Source: Cladorhizidae sp. MBARI D1340-BT2 (lineage: Eukaryota; Porifera; Demospongiae; Poecilosclerida; Cladorhizidae). Taken from it: 64,000 nucleotides of DNA. Location of the stretch: contig JAQNBH010000309.1 in the NCBI GenBank assembly GCA_028752905.1, positions 35,822 to 99,821 of the forward strand. The letters run 5' to 3'. The translations under genes and the position numbers were made by a program. The notes beneath the pieces were generated by a model. It had not been told where the DNA came from and made no database searches. It saw only the letters and a list, made by a program, of their open reading frames with translations. Below are positions 25,507 to 37,160 of the stretch, piece after piece. Positions within the stretch are counted from its first letter, which is position 1; each line of letters begins with the position of its first letter.

Positions 25507-26762
25507 TTTACTACGCCTAGTTTACTACGCCTAGTTTACTACGCCTAGTTTACTACGCCTAGTTTACTACGCCTAGTTTACTACGCCTAGTTTACTACGC
25601 CTAGTTTACTACGCCTAGTTTACTACGCCTAGTTTACTACGCCTAGTTTACTACGCCTAGTTTACTACGCCTAGTTTACTACGCCTAGTTTACTACGCCT
25701 AGTTTACTACGCCTAGTTTACTACGCCTAGTTTACTACGCCTAGTTTACTACGCCTAGTTTACTACGCCTAGTTTACTACGCCTAGTTTACTACGCCTAG
25801 TTTACTACGCCTAGTTTACTACGCCTAGTTTACTACGCCTAGTTTACTACGCCTAGTTTACTACGCCTAGTTTACTACGCCTAGTTTACTACGCCTAGTT
25901 TACTACGCCTAGTTTACTACGCCTAGTTTACTACGCCTAGTTTACTACGCCTAGTTTACTACGCCTAGTTTACTACGCCTAGTTTACTACGCCTAGTTTA
26001 CTACGCCTAGTTTACTACGCCTAGTTTACTACGCCTAGTTTACTACGCCTAGTTTACTACGCCTAGTTTACTACGCCTAGTTTACTACGCCTAGTTTACT
26101 ACGCCTAGTTTACTACGCCTAGTTTACTACGCCTAGTTTACTACGCCTAGTTTACTACGCCTAGTTTACTACGCCTAGTTTACTACGCCTAGTTTACTAC
26201 GCCTAGTTTACTACGCCTAGTTTACTACGCCTAGTTTACTACGCCTAGTTTACTACGCCTAGTTTACTACGCCTAGTTTACTACGCCTAGTTTACTACGC
26301 CTAGTTTACTACGCCTAGTTTACTACGCCTAGTTTATACTACGCCTAGTTTACTACGCCTAGTTTACTACGCCTAGTTTACTACGCCTAGTTTACTACGC
26401 CTAGTTTACTACGCCTAGTTTACTACGCCTAGTTTACTACGCCTAGTTTACTACGCCTAGTTTACTACACCTAGTTTACTACACCTAGTTTACTACACCT
26501 AGTTTACTACACCTAGTTTACTACACCTAGTTTACTACACCTAGTTTACTACACCTAGTTTACTACACCTAGTTTACTACACCTAGTTTACTACACCTAG
26601 TTTACTACACCTAGTTTACTACACCTAGTTTACTACACCTAGTTTACTACACCTAGTTTACTACACCTAGTTTACTAGTTTACTACAGCTAGTTTACTAC
26701 GCCTAGTTTACTACAGCTAGTTTACTACACCTAGTTTACTACGCCTAGTTTACTACGCCTAG
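25507..26762. repeat. Module G59-16mer-G8-A15-M, starts H3
   Basis: Fifty-nine G-units (25507-26332), one 16-bp unit with an extra TA (26333-26348), eight G-units to 26460, fifteen A-units, M at 26671-26762. It is the counterpart of the G65 module at 13720 and has the same units after M. Confidence 0.85.
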
Positions 26763-27252
26763 TTTACTACACCTAGTTTACTACACCTAGTTTACTACAC
26801 CTAGTTTACTACACCTAGTTTACTACAGCTAGTTTACTACACCTAGTTTACTACACCTAGTTTACTACACCTAGTTTACTACACCTAGTTTACTACACCT
26901 AGTTTACTACGCCTAGTTTACTACGCCTAGTTTACTACGCCTAGTTTACTACACCTAGTTTACTACACCTAGTTTACTACGCCTAGTTTACTACGCCTAG
27001 TTTACTACACCTAGTTTACTACACCTAGTTTACTACACCTAGTTTACTACACCTAGTTTACTACAGCTAGTTTACTACACCTAGTTTACTACACCTAGTT
27101 TACTACACCTAGTTTACTACACCTAGTTTACTACACCTAGTTTACTACACCTAGTTTACTACAGCTAGTTTACTACACCTAGTTTACTACACCTAGTTTA
27201 CTACACCTAGTTTACTACACCTAGTTTACTACACCTAGTTTACTACACCTAG

Positions 27253-27968
27253 TTTACTACGCCTAGTTTACTACGCCTAGTTTACTACGCCTAGTTTACT
27301 ACGCCTAGTTTACTACGCCTAGTTTACTACGCCTAGTTTACTACGCCTAGTTTACTACGCCTAGTTTACTACGCCTAGTTTACTACGCCTAGTTTACTAC
27401 GCCTAGTTTACTACGCCTAGTTTACTACGCCTAGTTTACTACGCCTAGTTTACTACGCCTAGTTTACTACGCCTAGTTTACTACGCCTAGTTTACTACGC
27501 CTAGTTTACTACACCTAGTTTACTACACCTAGTTTACTACACCTAGTTTACTACACCTAGTTTACTACACCTAGTTTACTACACCTAGTTTACTACACCT
27601 AGTTTACTACACCTAGTTTACTACACCTAGTTTACTACACCTAGTTTACTACACCTAGTTTACTAGTTTACTACAGCTAGTTTACTACGCCTAGTTTACT
27701 ACAGCTAGTTTACTACACCTAGTTTACTACGCCTAGTTTACTACGCCTAGTTTACTACACCTAGTTTACTACACCTAGTTTACTACACCTAGTTTACTAC
27801 ACCTAGTTTACTACACCTAGTTTACTACACCTAGTTTACTACGCCTAGTTTACTACGCCTAGTTTACTACACCTAGTTTACTACACCTAGTTTACTAGTT
27901 TACTACAGCTAGTTTACTACGCCTAGTTTACTACAGCTAGTTTACTACGCCTAGTTTACTACAGCTAG
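27253..27968. repeat. Module G18-A11-M-M' (232 bp)
   Basis: G-run 27253-27504, eleven A-units, M at 27659, M' at 27891. Its G-G-A-A inter-cassette variant is identical to the H2 copy at 15408-16123. The G-run has two more units and the A-run two fewer, so total length is conserved. Confidence 0.85.
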
Positions 27969-28752
27969 TTTACTACACCTAGTTTACTACACCTAGTTTA
28001 CTACACCTAGTTTACTACACCTAGTTTACTACACCTAGTTTACTACACCTAGTTTACTACACCTAGTTTACTACACCTAGTTTACTACACCTAGTTTACT
28101 ACACCTAGTTTACTACACCTAGTTTACTACACCTAGTTTACTACACCTAGTTTACTACACCTAGTTTACTACACCTAGTTTACTACAGCTAGTTTACTAC
28201 ACCTAGTTTACTACACCTAGTTTACTACACCTAGTTTACTACACCTAGTTTACTACACCTAGTTTACTACACCTAGTTTACTACACCTAGTTTACTACAC
28301 CTAGTTTACTACACCTAGTTTACTACACCTAGTTTACTACGCCTAGTTTACTACACCTAGTTTACTACACCTAGTTTACTACACCTAGTTTACTACACCT
28401 AGTTTACTACACCTAGTTTACTACACCTAGTTTACTACACCTAGTTTACTACGCCTAGTTTACTACGCCTAGTTTACTACGCCTAGTTTACTACACCTAG
28501 TTTACTACACCTAGTTTACTACACCTAGTTTACTACACCTAGTTTACTACACCTAGTTTACTACACCTAGTTTACTACACCTAGTTTACTACACCTAGTT
28601 TACTACACCTAGTTTACTACACCTAGTTTACTACACCTAGTTTACTACACCTAGTTTACTACACCTAGTTTACTACACCTAGTTTACTACACCTAGTTTA
28701 CTACACCTAGTTTACTACACCTAGTTTACTACACCTAGTTTACTACACCTAG

Positions 28753-28976
28753 TTTACTACAGCTAGTTTACTACACCTAGTTTACTACACCTAGTTTACT
28801 ACACCTAGTTTACTACACCTAGTTTACTACAGCTAGTTTACTACACCTAGTTTACTACACCTAGTTTACTACACCTAGTTTACTACAGCTAGTTTACTAC
28901 ACCTAGTTTACTACACCTAGTTTACTACACCTAGTTTACTACACCTAGTTTACTACAGCTAGTTTACTACAGCTAG
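28753..28976. repeat. S-unit ladder (70, 56, 70, 14 bp)
   Basis: S-units at 28753, 28823, 28879, 28949 and 28963, the same intervals as 16894-17117. Three G-units follow the terminal S pair here, against A-G-G in the H2 copy. Confidence 0.8.
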
Positions 28977-29606
28977 TTTACTACGCCTAGTTTACTACGC
29001 CTAGTTTACTACGCCTAGTTTACTACACCTAGTTTACTACACCTAGTTTACTACGCCTAGTTTACTACGCCTAGTTTACTACGCCTAGTTTACTACGCCT
29101 AGTTTACTACGCCTAGTTTACTACGCCTAGTTTACTACACCTAGTTTACTACACCTAGTTTACTACACCTAGTTTACTACACCTAGTTTACTACACCTAG
29201 TTTACTACACCTAGTTTACTACAGCTAGTTTACTACACCTAGTTTACTACACCTAGTTTACTACACCTAGTTTACTACACCTAGTTTACTACAGCTAGTT
29301 TACTACAGCTAGTTTACTACGCCTAGTTTACTACGCCTAGTTTACTACGCCTAGTTTACTACACCTAGTTTACTACACCTAGTTTACTACACCTAGTTTA
29401 CTACACCTAGTTTACTACAGCTAGTTTACTACACCTAGTTTACTACACCTAGTTTACTACACCTAGTTTACTACACCTAGTTTACTACACCTAGTTTACT
29501 ACACCTAGTTTACTACACCTAGTTTACTACACCTAGTTTACTACACCTAGTTTACTACACCTAGTTTACTACAGCTAGTTTACTACACCTAGTTTACTAC
29601 ACCTAG

Positions 29607-30364
29607 TTTACTACGCCTAGTTTACTACGCCTAGTTTACTACGCCTAGTTTACTACGCCTAGTTTACTACGCCTAGTTTACTACGCCTAGTTTACTACGC
29701 CTAGTTTACTACGCCTAGTTTACTACGCCTAGTTTACTACGCCTAGTTTACTACGCCTAGTTTACTACGCCTAGTTTACTACGCCTAGTTTACTACGCCT
29801 AGTTTACTACGCCTAGTTTACTACGCCTAGTTTACTACGCCTAGTTTACTACGCCTAGTTTACTACACCTAGTTTACTACACCTAGTTTACTACACCTAG
29901 TTTACTACACCTAGTTTACTACACCTAGTTTACTACACCTAGTTTACTACACCTAGTTTACTACACCTAGTTTACTACACCTAGTTTACTACACCTAGTT
30001 TACTACACCTAGTTTACTACACCTAGTTTACTACACCTAGTTTACTACACCTAGTTTACTAGTTTACTACAGCTAGTTTACTACGCCTAGTTTACTACAG
30101 CTAGTTTACTACACCTAGTTTACTACGCCTAGTTTACTACGCCTAGTTTACTACACCTAGTTTACTACACCTAGTTTACTACACCTAGTTTACTACACCT
30201 AGTTTACTACACCTAGTTTACTACACCTAGTTTACTACGCCTAGTTTACTACACCTAGTTTACTACACCTAGTTTACTACACCTAGTTTACTAGTTTACT
30301 ACAGCTAGTTTACTACGCCTAGTTTACTACAGCTAGTTTACTACGCCTAGTTTACTACAGCTAG
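29607..30364. repeat. Module G18-A14-M-M' (232 bp)
   Basis: G-run 29607-29858, fourteen A-units, M at 30055, M' at 30287. G-run, A-run and spacing are identical to 43356-44113 at an offset of 13,749 bp. Confidence 0.85.
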
Positions 30365-31162
30365 TTTACTACACCTAGTTTACTACACCTAGTTTACTAC
30401 ACCTAGTTTACTACACCTAGTTTACTACACCTAGTTTACTACACCTAGTTTACTACACCTAGTTTACTACACCTAGTTTACTACACCTAGTTTACTACAC
30501 CTAGTTTACTACACCTAGTTTACTACACCTAGTTTACTACACCTAGTTTACTACACCTAGTTTACTACACCTAGTTTACTACAGCTAGTTTACTACACCT
30601 AGTTTACTACACCTAGTTTACTACACCTAGTTTACTACACCTAGTTTACTACACCTAGTTTACTACACCTAGTTTACTACACCTAGTTTACTACACCTAG
30701 TTTACTACGCCTAGTTTACTACGCCTAGTTTACTACGCCTAGTTTACTACGCCTAGTTTACTACGCCTAGTTTACTACACCTAGTTTACTACACCTAGTT
30801 TACTACACCTAGTTTACTACACCTAGTTTACTACACCTAGTTTACTACACCTAGTTTACTACACCTAGTTTACTACGCCTAGTTTACTACGCCTAGTTTA
30901 CTACGCCTAGTTTACTACACCTAGTTTACTACACCTAGTTTACTACACCTAGTTTACTACACCTAGTTTACTACACCTAGTTTACTACACCTAGTTTACT
31001 ACACCTAGTTTACTACACCTAGTTTACTACACCTAGTTTACTACACCTAGTTTACTACACCTAGTTTACTACACCTAGTTTACTACACCTAGTTTACTAC
31101 ACCTAGTTTACTACACCTAGTTTACTACACCTAGTTTACTACACCTAGTTTACTACACCTAG

Positions 31163-31400
31163 TTTACTACAGCTAGTTTACTACACCTAGTTTACTACAC
31201 CTAGTTTACTACACCTAGTTTACTACACCTAGTTTACTACAGCTAGTTTACTACACCTAGTTTACTACACCTAGTTTACTACACCTAGTTTACTACACCT
31301 AGTTTACTACAGCTAGTTTACTACACCTAGTTTACTACACCTAGTTTACTACACCTAGTTTACTACACCTAGTTTACTACAGCTAGTTTACTACAGCTAG
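31163..31400. repeat. S-unit ladder (70, 70, 70, 14 bp)
   Basis: S-units at 31163, 31233, 31303, 31373 and 31387. The third interval is 70 bp instead of the 56 bp seen in most other ladders. The same form lies at 44884-45121. Confidence 0.8.
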
Positions 31401-31610
31401 TTTACTACGCCTAGTTTACTACGCCTAGTTTACTACGCCTAGTTTACTACACCTAGTTTACTACGCCTAGTTTACTACGCCTAGTTTACTACGCCTAGTT
31501 TACTACGCCTAGTTTACTACGCCTAGTTTACTACGCCTAGTTTACTACGCCTAGTTTACTACACCTAGTTTACTACACCTAGTTTACTACACCTAGTTTA
31601 CTACACCTAG

Positions 31611-31638
31611 TTTACTACACTTAGTTTACTACACTTAG
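31611..31638. repeat. ACACTTAG pair
   Basis: Two adjacent units with position 11 C>T. The H4 copy is at 45360-45387, offset 13,749 bp. Confidence 0.88.
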
Positions 31639-32002
31639 TTTACTACACCTAGTTTACTACACCTAGTTTACTACGCCTAGTTTACTACGCCTAGTTTACT
31701 ACGCCTAGTTTACTACGCCTAGTTTACTACGCCTAGTTTACTACGCCTAGTTTACTACACCTAGTTTACTACACCTAGTTTACTACACCTAGTTTACTAC
31801 ACCTAGTTTACTACACCTAGTTTACTACACCTAGTTTACTACACCTAGTTTACTACGCCTAGTTTACTACGCCTAGTTTACTACGCCTAGTTTACTACGC
31901 CTAGTTTACTACGCCTAGTTTACTACACCTAGTTTACTACACCTAGTTTACTACACCTAGTTTACTACACCTAGTTTACTACACCTAGTTTACTACACCT
32001 AG

Positions 32003-32010
32003 TTTACTAG
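32003..32010. repeat. X unit in A-run
   Basis: 8-bp unit flanked by A-units; the H4 copy is at 45752-45759, again 13,749 bp away. Confidence 0.88.
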
Positions 32011-32108
32011 TTTACTACACCTAGTTTACTACACCTAGTTTACTACACCTAGTTTACTACACCTAGTTTACTACACCTAGTTTACTACACCTAGTTTACT
32101 ACACCTAG

Positions 32109-32612
32109 TTTACTACGCCTAGTTTACTACGCCTAGTTTACTACGCCTAGTTTACTACGCCTAGTTTACTACGCCTAGTTTACTACGCCTAGTTTACTAC
32201 GCCTAGTTTACTACGCCTAGTTTACTACGCCTAGTTTACTACGCCTAGTTTACTACGCCTAGTTTACTACGCCTAGTTTACTACGCCTAGTTTACTACAC
32301 CTAGTTTACTACACCTAGTTTACTACACCTAGTTTACTACGCCTAGTTTACTACGCCTAGTTTACTACGCCTAGTTTACTACGCCTAGTTTACTACGCCT
32401 AGTTTACTACGCCTAGTTTACTACGCCTAGTTTACTACGCCTAGTTTACTACGCCTAGTTTACTACGCCTAGTTTACTACGCCTAGTTTACTACGCCTAG
32501 TTTACTACGCCTAGTTTACTACGCCTAGTTTACTACGCCTAGTTTACTACGCCTAGTTTACTACGCCTAGTTTACTACGCCTAGTTTACTACGCCTAGTT
32601 TACTACGCCTAG
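32109..32612. repeat. G-runs 13 and 20 split by 3 A-units
   Basis: G-units 32109-32290 and 32333-32612. The H4 counterparts have 11 and 17 units (45872-46025, 46124-46361) and a larger A spacer (7 units), so runs and spacers change in opposite directions. Confidence 0.8.
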
Positions 32613-33046
32613 TTTACTACACCTAGTTTACTACACCTAGTTTACTACACCTAGTTTACTACACCTAGTTTACTACACCTAGTTTACTACACCTAGTTTA
32701 CTACACCTAGTTTACTACACCTAGTTTACTACACCTAGTTTACTACACCTAGTTTACTACACCTAGTTTACTACACCTAGTTTACTACACCTAGTTTACT
32801 ACACCTAGTTTACTACACCTAGTTTACTACACCTAGTTTACTACACCTAGTTTACTACACCTAGTTTACTACACCTAGTTTACTACACCTAGTTTACTAC
32901 ACCTAGTTTACTACACCTAGTTTACTACACCTAGTTTACTACACCTAGTTTACTACACCTAGTTTACTACACCTAGTTTACTACACCTAGTTTACTACAC
33001 CTAGTTTACTACACCTAGTTTACTACACCTAGTTTACTACACCTAG
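32613..33046. repeat. Pure A-run, 31 units
   Basis: No variant unit in 434 bp. The H4 counterpart 46362-46809 has 32 units. Confidence 0.8.
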
Positions 33047-33060
33047 TTTACTACAGCTAG

Positions 33061-33130
33061 TTTACTACACTTAGTTTACTACACTTAGTTTACTACACTT
33101 AGTTTACTACACTTAGTTTACTACACTTAG
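33061..33130. repeat. ACACTTAG run, 5 units
   Basis: Five consecutive position-11 C>T units directly after an S-unit. The H4 copy (46824-46865) has only three, which makes this a local copy-number difference between two otherwise closely matched HORs. Confidence 0.9.
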
Positions 33131-33298
33131 TTTACTACACCTAGTTTACTACACCTAGTTTACTACACCTAGTTTACTACACCTAGTTTACTACACCTAG
33201 TTTACTACACCTAGTTTACTACACCTAGTTTACTACACCTAGTTTACTACAGCTAGTTTACTACACCTAGTTTACTACACCTAGTTTACTACACCTAG

Positions 33299-33376
33299 TT
33301 TACTAGTTTACTACACCTAGTTTACTACGCCTAGTTTACTACGCCTAGTTTACTACACCTAGTTTACTACGCCTAG
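33299..33376. repeat. N cassette (X-A-G-G-A-G), second H3 copy
   Basis: X at 33299-33306 followed by A, G, G, A, G. The H4 copy at 47034 reads X-G-G-G-A-G. Confidence 0.82.
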
Positions 33377-33754
33377 TTTACTACACCTAGTTTACTACAC
33401 CTAGTTTACTACACCTAGTTTACTACACCTAGTTTACTACACCTAGTTTACTACACCTAGTTTACTACAGCTAGTTTACTACACCTAGTTTACTACACCT
33501 AGTTTACTACACCTAGTTTACTACACCTAGTTTACTACACCTAGTTTACTACACCTAGTTTACTACACCTAGTTTACTACACCTAGTTTACTACACCTAG
33601 TTTACTACACCTAGTTTACTACACCTAGTTTACTACACCTAGTTTACTACACCTAGTTTACTACACCTAGTTTACTACACCTAGTTTACTACACCTAGTT
33701 TACTACACCTAGTTTACTACACCTAGTTTACTACACCTAGTTTACTACACCTAG

Positions 33755-34540
33755 TTTACTACGCCTAGTTTACTACGCCTAGTTTACTACGCCTAGTTTA
33801 CTACGCCTAGTTTACTACGCCTAGTTTACTACGCCTAGTTTACTACGCCTAGTTTACTACGCCTAGTTTACTACGCCTAGTTTACTACGCCTAGTTTACT
33901 ACGCCTAGTTTACTACGCCTAGTTTACTACGCCTAGTTTACTACGCCTAGTTTACTACGCCTAGTTTACTACGCCTAGTTTACTACGCCTAGTTTACTAC
34001 GCCTAGTTTACTACGCCTAGTTTACTACGCCTAGTTTACTACACCTAGTTTACTACACCTAGTTTACTACACCTAGTTTACTACACCTAGTTTACTACAC
34101 CTAGTTTACTACACCTAGTTTACTACACCTAGTTTACTACACCTAGTTTACTACACCTAGTTTACTACACCTAGTTTACTACACCTAGTTTACTAGTTTA
34201 CTACAGCTAGTTTACTACGCCTAGTTTACTACAGCTAGTTTACTACACCTAGTTTACTACGCCTAGTTTACTACGCCTAGTTTACTACACCTAGTTTACT
34301 ACACCTAGTTTACTACACCTAGTTTACTACACCTAGTTTACTACACCTAGTTTACTACACCTAGTTTACTACACCTAGTTTACTACACCTAGTTTACTAC
34401 ACCTAGTTTACTACGCCTAGTTTACTACACCTAGTTTACTACACCTAGTTTACTACACCTAGTTTACTAGTTTACTACAGCTAGTTTACTACGCCTAGTT
34501 TACTACAGCTAGTTTACTACGCCTAGTTTACTACACCTAG
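33755..34540. repeat. Module G20-A11-M-M' (274 bp)
   Basis: G-run 33755-34034, eleven A-units, M at 34189, then thirteen units (A9-G-A3), M' at 34463. The last unit of M' is A instead of S, a variant shared only with 48212-48289. Confidence 0.85.
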
Positions 34541-35198
34541 TTTACTACACCTAGTTTACTACACCTAGTTTACTACACCTAGTTTACTACACCTAGTTTA
34601 CTACACCTAGTTTACTACACCTAGTTTACTACACCTAGTTTACTACACCTAGTTTACTACACCTAGTTTACTACACCTAGTTTACTACACCTAGTTTACT
34701 ACACCTAGTTTACTACACCTAGTTTACTACAGCTAGTTTACTACACCTAGTTTACTACACCTAGTTTACTACACCTAGTTTACTACACCTAGTTTACTAC
34801 ACCTAGTTTACTACACCTAGTTTACTACACCTAGTTTACTACACCTAGTTTACTACACCTAGTTTACTACACCTAGTTTACTACACCTAGTTTACTACAC
34901 CTAGTTTACTACACCTAGTTTACTACACCTAGTTTACTACACCTAGTTTACTACACCTAGTTTACTACACCTAGTTTACTACAGCTAGTTTACTACACCT
35001 AGTTTACTACACCTAGTTTACTACACCTAGTTTACTACGCCTAGTTTACTACGCCTAGTTTACTACGCCTAGTTTACTACGCCTAGTTTACTACACCTAG
35101 TTTACTACACCTAGTTTACTACACCTAGTTTACTACACCTAGTTTACTACACCTAGTTTACTACACCTAGTTTACTACACCTAGTTTACTACACCTAG

Positions 35199-35206
35199 TT
35201 TACTAG
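35199..35206. repeat. X unit in A-run
   Basis: 8-bp unit flanked by A-units; the counterpart is at 48948-48955 (offset 13,749 bp). Confidence 0.88.
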
Positions 35207-35388
35207 TTTACTACACCTAGTTTACTACACCTAGTTTACTACACCTAGTTTACTACACCTAGTTTACTACACCTAGTTTACTACACCTAGTTTACTACAC
35301 CTAGTTTACTACACCTAGTTTACTACACCTAGTTTACTACACCTAGTTTACTACACCTAGTTTACTACACCTAGTTTACTACACCTAG

Positions 35389-35780
35389 TTTACTACGCCT
35401 AGTTTACTACGCCTAGTTTACTACGCCTAGTTTACTACGCCTAGTTTACTACGCCTAGTTTACTACGCCTAGTTTACTACGCCTAGTTTACTACACCTAG
35501 TTTACTACACCTAGTTTACTACACCTAGTTTACTACACCTAGTTTACTACACCTAGTTTACTACACCTAGTTTACTACACCTAGTTTACTACACCTAGTT
35601 TACTACACCTAGTTTACTACGCCTAGTTTACTACGCCTAGTTTACTACGCCTAGTTTACTACGCCTAGTTTACTACGCCTAGTTTACTACGCCTAGTTTA
35701 CTACGCCTAGTTTACTACGCCTAGTTTACTACGCCTAGTTTACTACGCCTAGTTTACTACGCCTAGTTTACTACGCCTAG
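35389..35780. repeat. G-runs 7 and 12
   Basis: G-units 35389-35486 and 35613-35780 with nine A-units between. H4 has 7 and 11 (49152-49249, 49390-49543) with ten A-units between. Confidence 0.8.
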
Positions 35781-36242
35781 TTTACTACACCTAGTTTACT
35801 ACACCTAGTTTACTACACCTAGTTTACTACACCTAGTTTACTACACCTAGTTTACTACACCTAGTTTACTACACCTAGTTTACTACACCTAGTTTACTAC
35901 ACCTAGTTTACTACACCTAGTTTACTACACCTAGTTTACTACACCTAGTTTACTACACCTAGTTTACTACACCTAGTTTACTACACCTAGTTTACTACAC
36001 CTAGTTTACTACACCTAGTTTACTACACCTAGTTTACTACACCTAGTTTACTACACCTAGTTTACTACACCTAGTTTACTACACCTAGTTTACTACACCT
36101 AGTTTACTACACCTAGTTTACTACACCTAGTTTACTACACCTAGTTTACTACACCTAGTTTACTACACCTAGTTTACTACACCTAGTTTACTACACCTAG
36201 TTTACTACACCTAGTTTACTACACCTAGTTTACTACACCTAG
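35781..36242. repeat. Pure A-run, 33 units
   Basis: Ends at an S-unit (36243-36256) that corresponds to 253-266 in H0 and 50020-50033 in H4. The H4 run has 34 units. Confidence 0.8.
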
Positions 36243-36368
36243 TTTACTACAGCTAGTTTACTACACCTAGTTTACTACACCTAGTTTACTACACCTAGTT
36301 TACTACACCTAGTTTACTACACCTAGTTTACTACACCTAGTTTACTACACCTAGTTTACTACACCTAG

Positions 36369-36740
36369 TTTATTACACCTAGTTTACTACACCTAGTTTA
36401 CTACACCTAGTTTACTACACCTAGTTTACTACAGCTAGTTTACTACACCTAGTTTACTACACCTAGTTTACTACACCTAGTTTACTACACCTAGTTTACT
36501 AGTTTACTACACCTAGTTTACTACGCCTAGTTTACTACGCCTAGTTTACTACACCTAGTTTACTACGCCTAGTTTACTACACCTAGTTTACTACACCTAG
36601 TTTACTACACCTAGTTTACTACACCTAGTTTACTACACCTAGTTTACTACACCTAGTTTACTACAGCTAGTTTACTACACCTAGTTTACTACACCTAGTT
36701 TACTACACCTAGTTTACTACACCTAGTTTATTACACCTAG
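36369..36740. repeat. TTTATTAC pair enclosing N cassette, H3
   Basis: TTTATTAC units at 36369-36382 and 36727-36740 (358 bp apart) enclose the N cassette at 36495-36572. This is identical in spacing to 379-750 and 50146-50517. Confidence 0.9.
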
Positions 36741-36894
36741 TTTACTACACCTAGTTTACTACACCTAGTTTACTACACCTAGTTTACTACACCTAGTTTA
36801 CTACACCTAGTTTACTACACCTAGTTTACTACACCTAGTTTACTACACCTAGTTTACTACACCTAGTTTACTACACCTAGTTTACTACACCTAG

Positions 36895-37132
36895 TTTACT
36901 ACGCCTAGTTTACTACGCCTAGTTTACTACGCCTAGTTTACTACGCCTAGTTTACTACGCCTAGTTTACTACGCCTAGTTTACTACGCCTAGTTTACTAC
37001 GCCTAGTTTACTACGCCTAGTTTACTACGCCTAGTTTACTACGCCTAGTTTACTACGCCTAGTTTACTACGCCTAGTTTACTACGCCTAGTTTACTACGC
37101 CTAGTTTACTACGCCTAGTTTACTACGCCTAG
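36895..37132. repeat. G-run, 17 units
   Basis: Same length as its counterparts at 919 and 50672. The A-run before it is 11 units against 12 in H0, which accounts for the 14-bp offset shift. Confidence 0.85.
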
Positions 37133-37160
37133 TTTACTACAGCTAGTTTACTACACCTAG

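Larger units (their letters stand above)
14826..26670. repeat. HOR H2 (11,845 bp, three M/M' pairs)
   Basis: H2 is bounded by solitary M cassettes at 14826 and 26671. It carries pairs at 15814/16046, 18182/18414 and 21810/22042, then a G-run-rich right half with runs of 8, 6+7, 15, 52, 15 and 67 G-units. It lacks the N cassette, the 15-bp units and the CGAG unit seen in the right halves of H0, H3, H4 and H5. Its first kilobase and first pair lie exactly 11,845 bp before the equivalents in H3. Confidence 0.72.
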
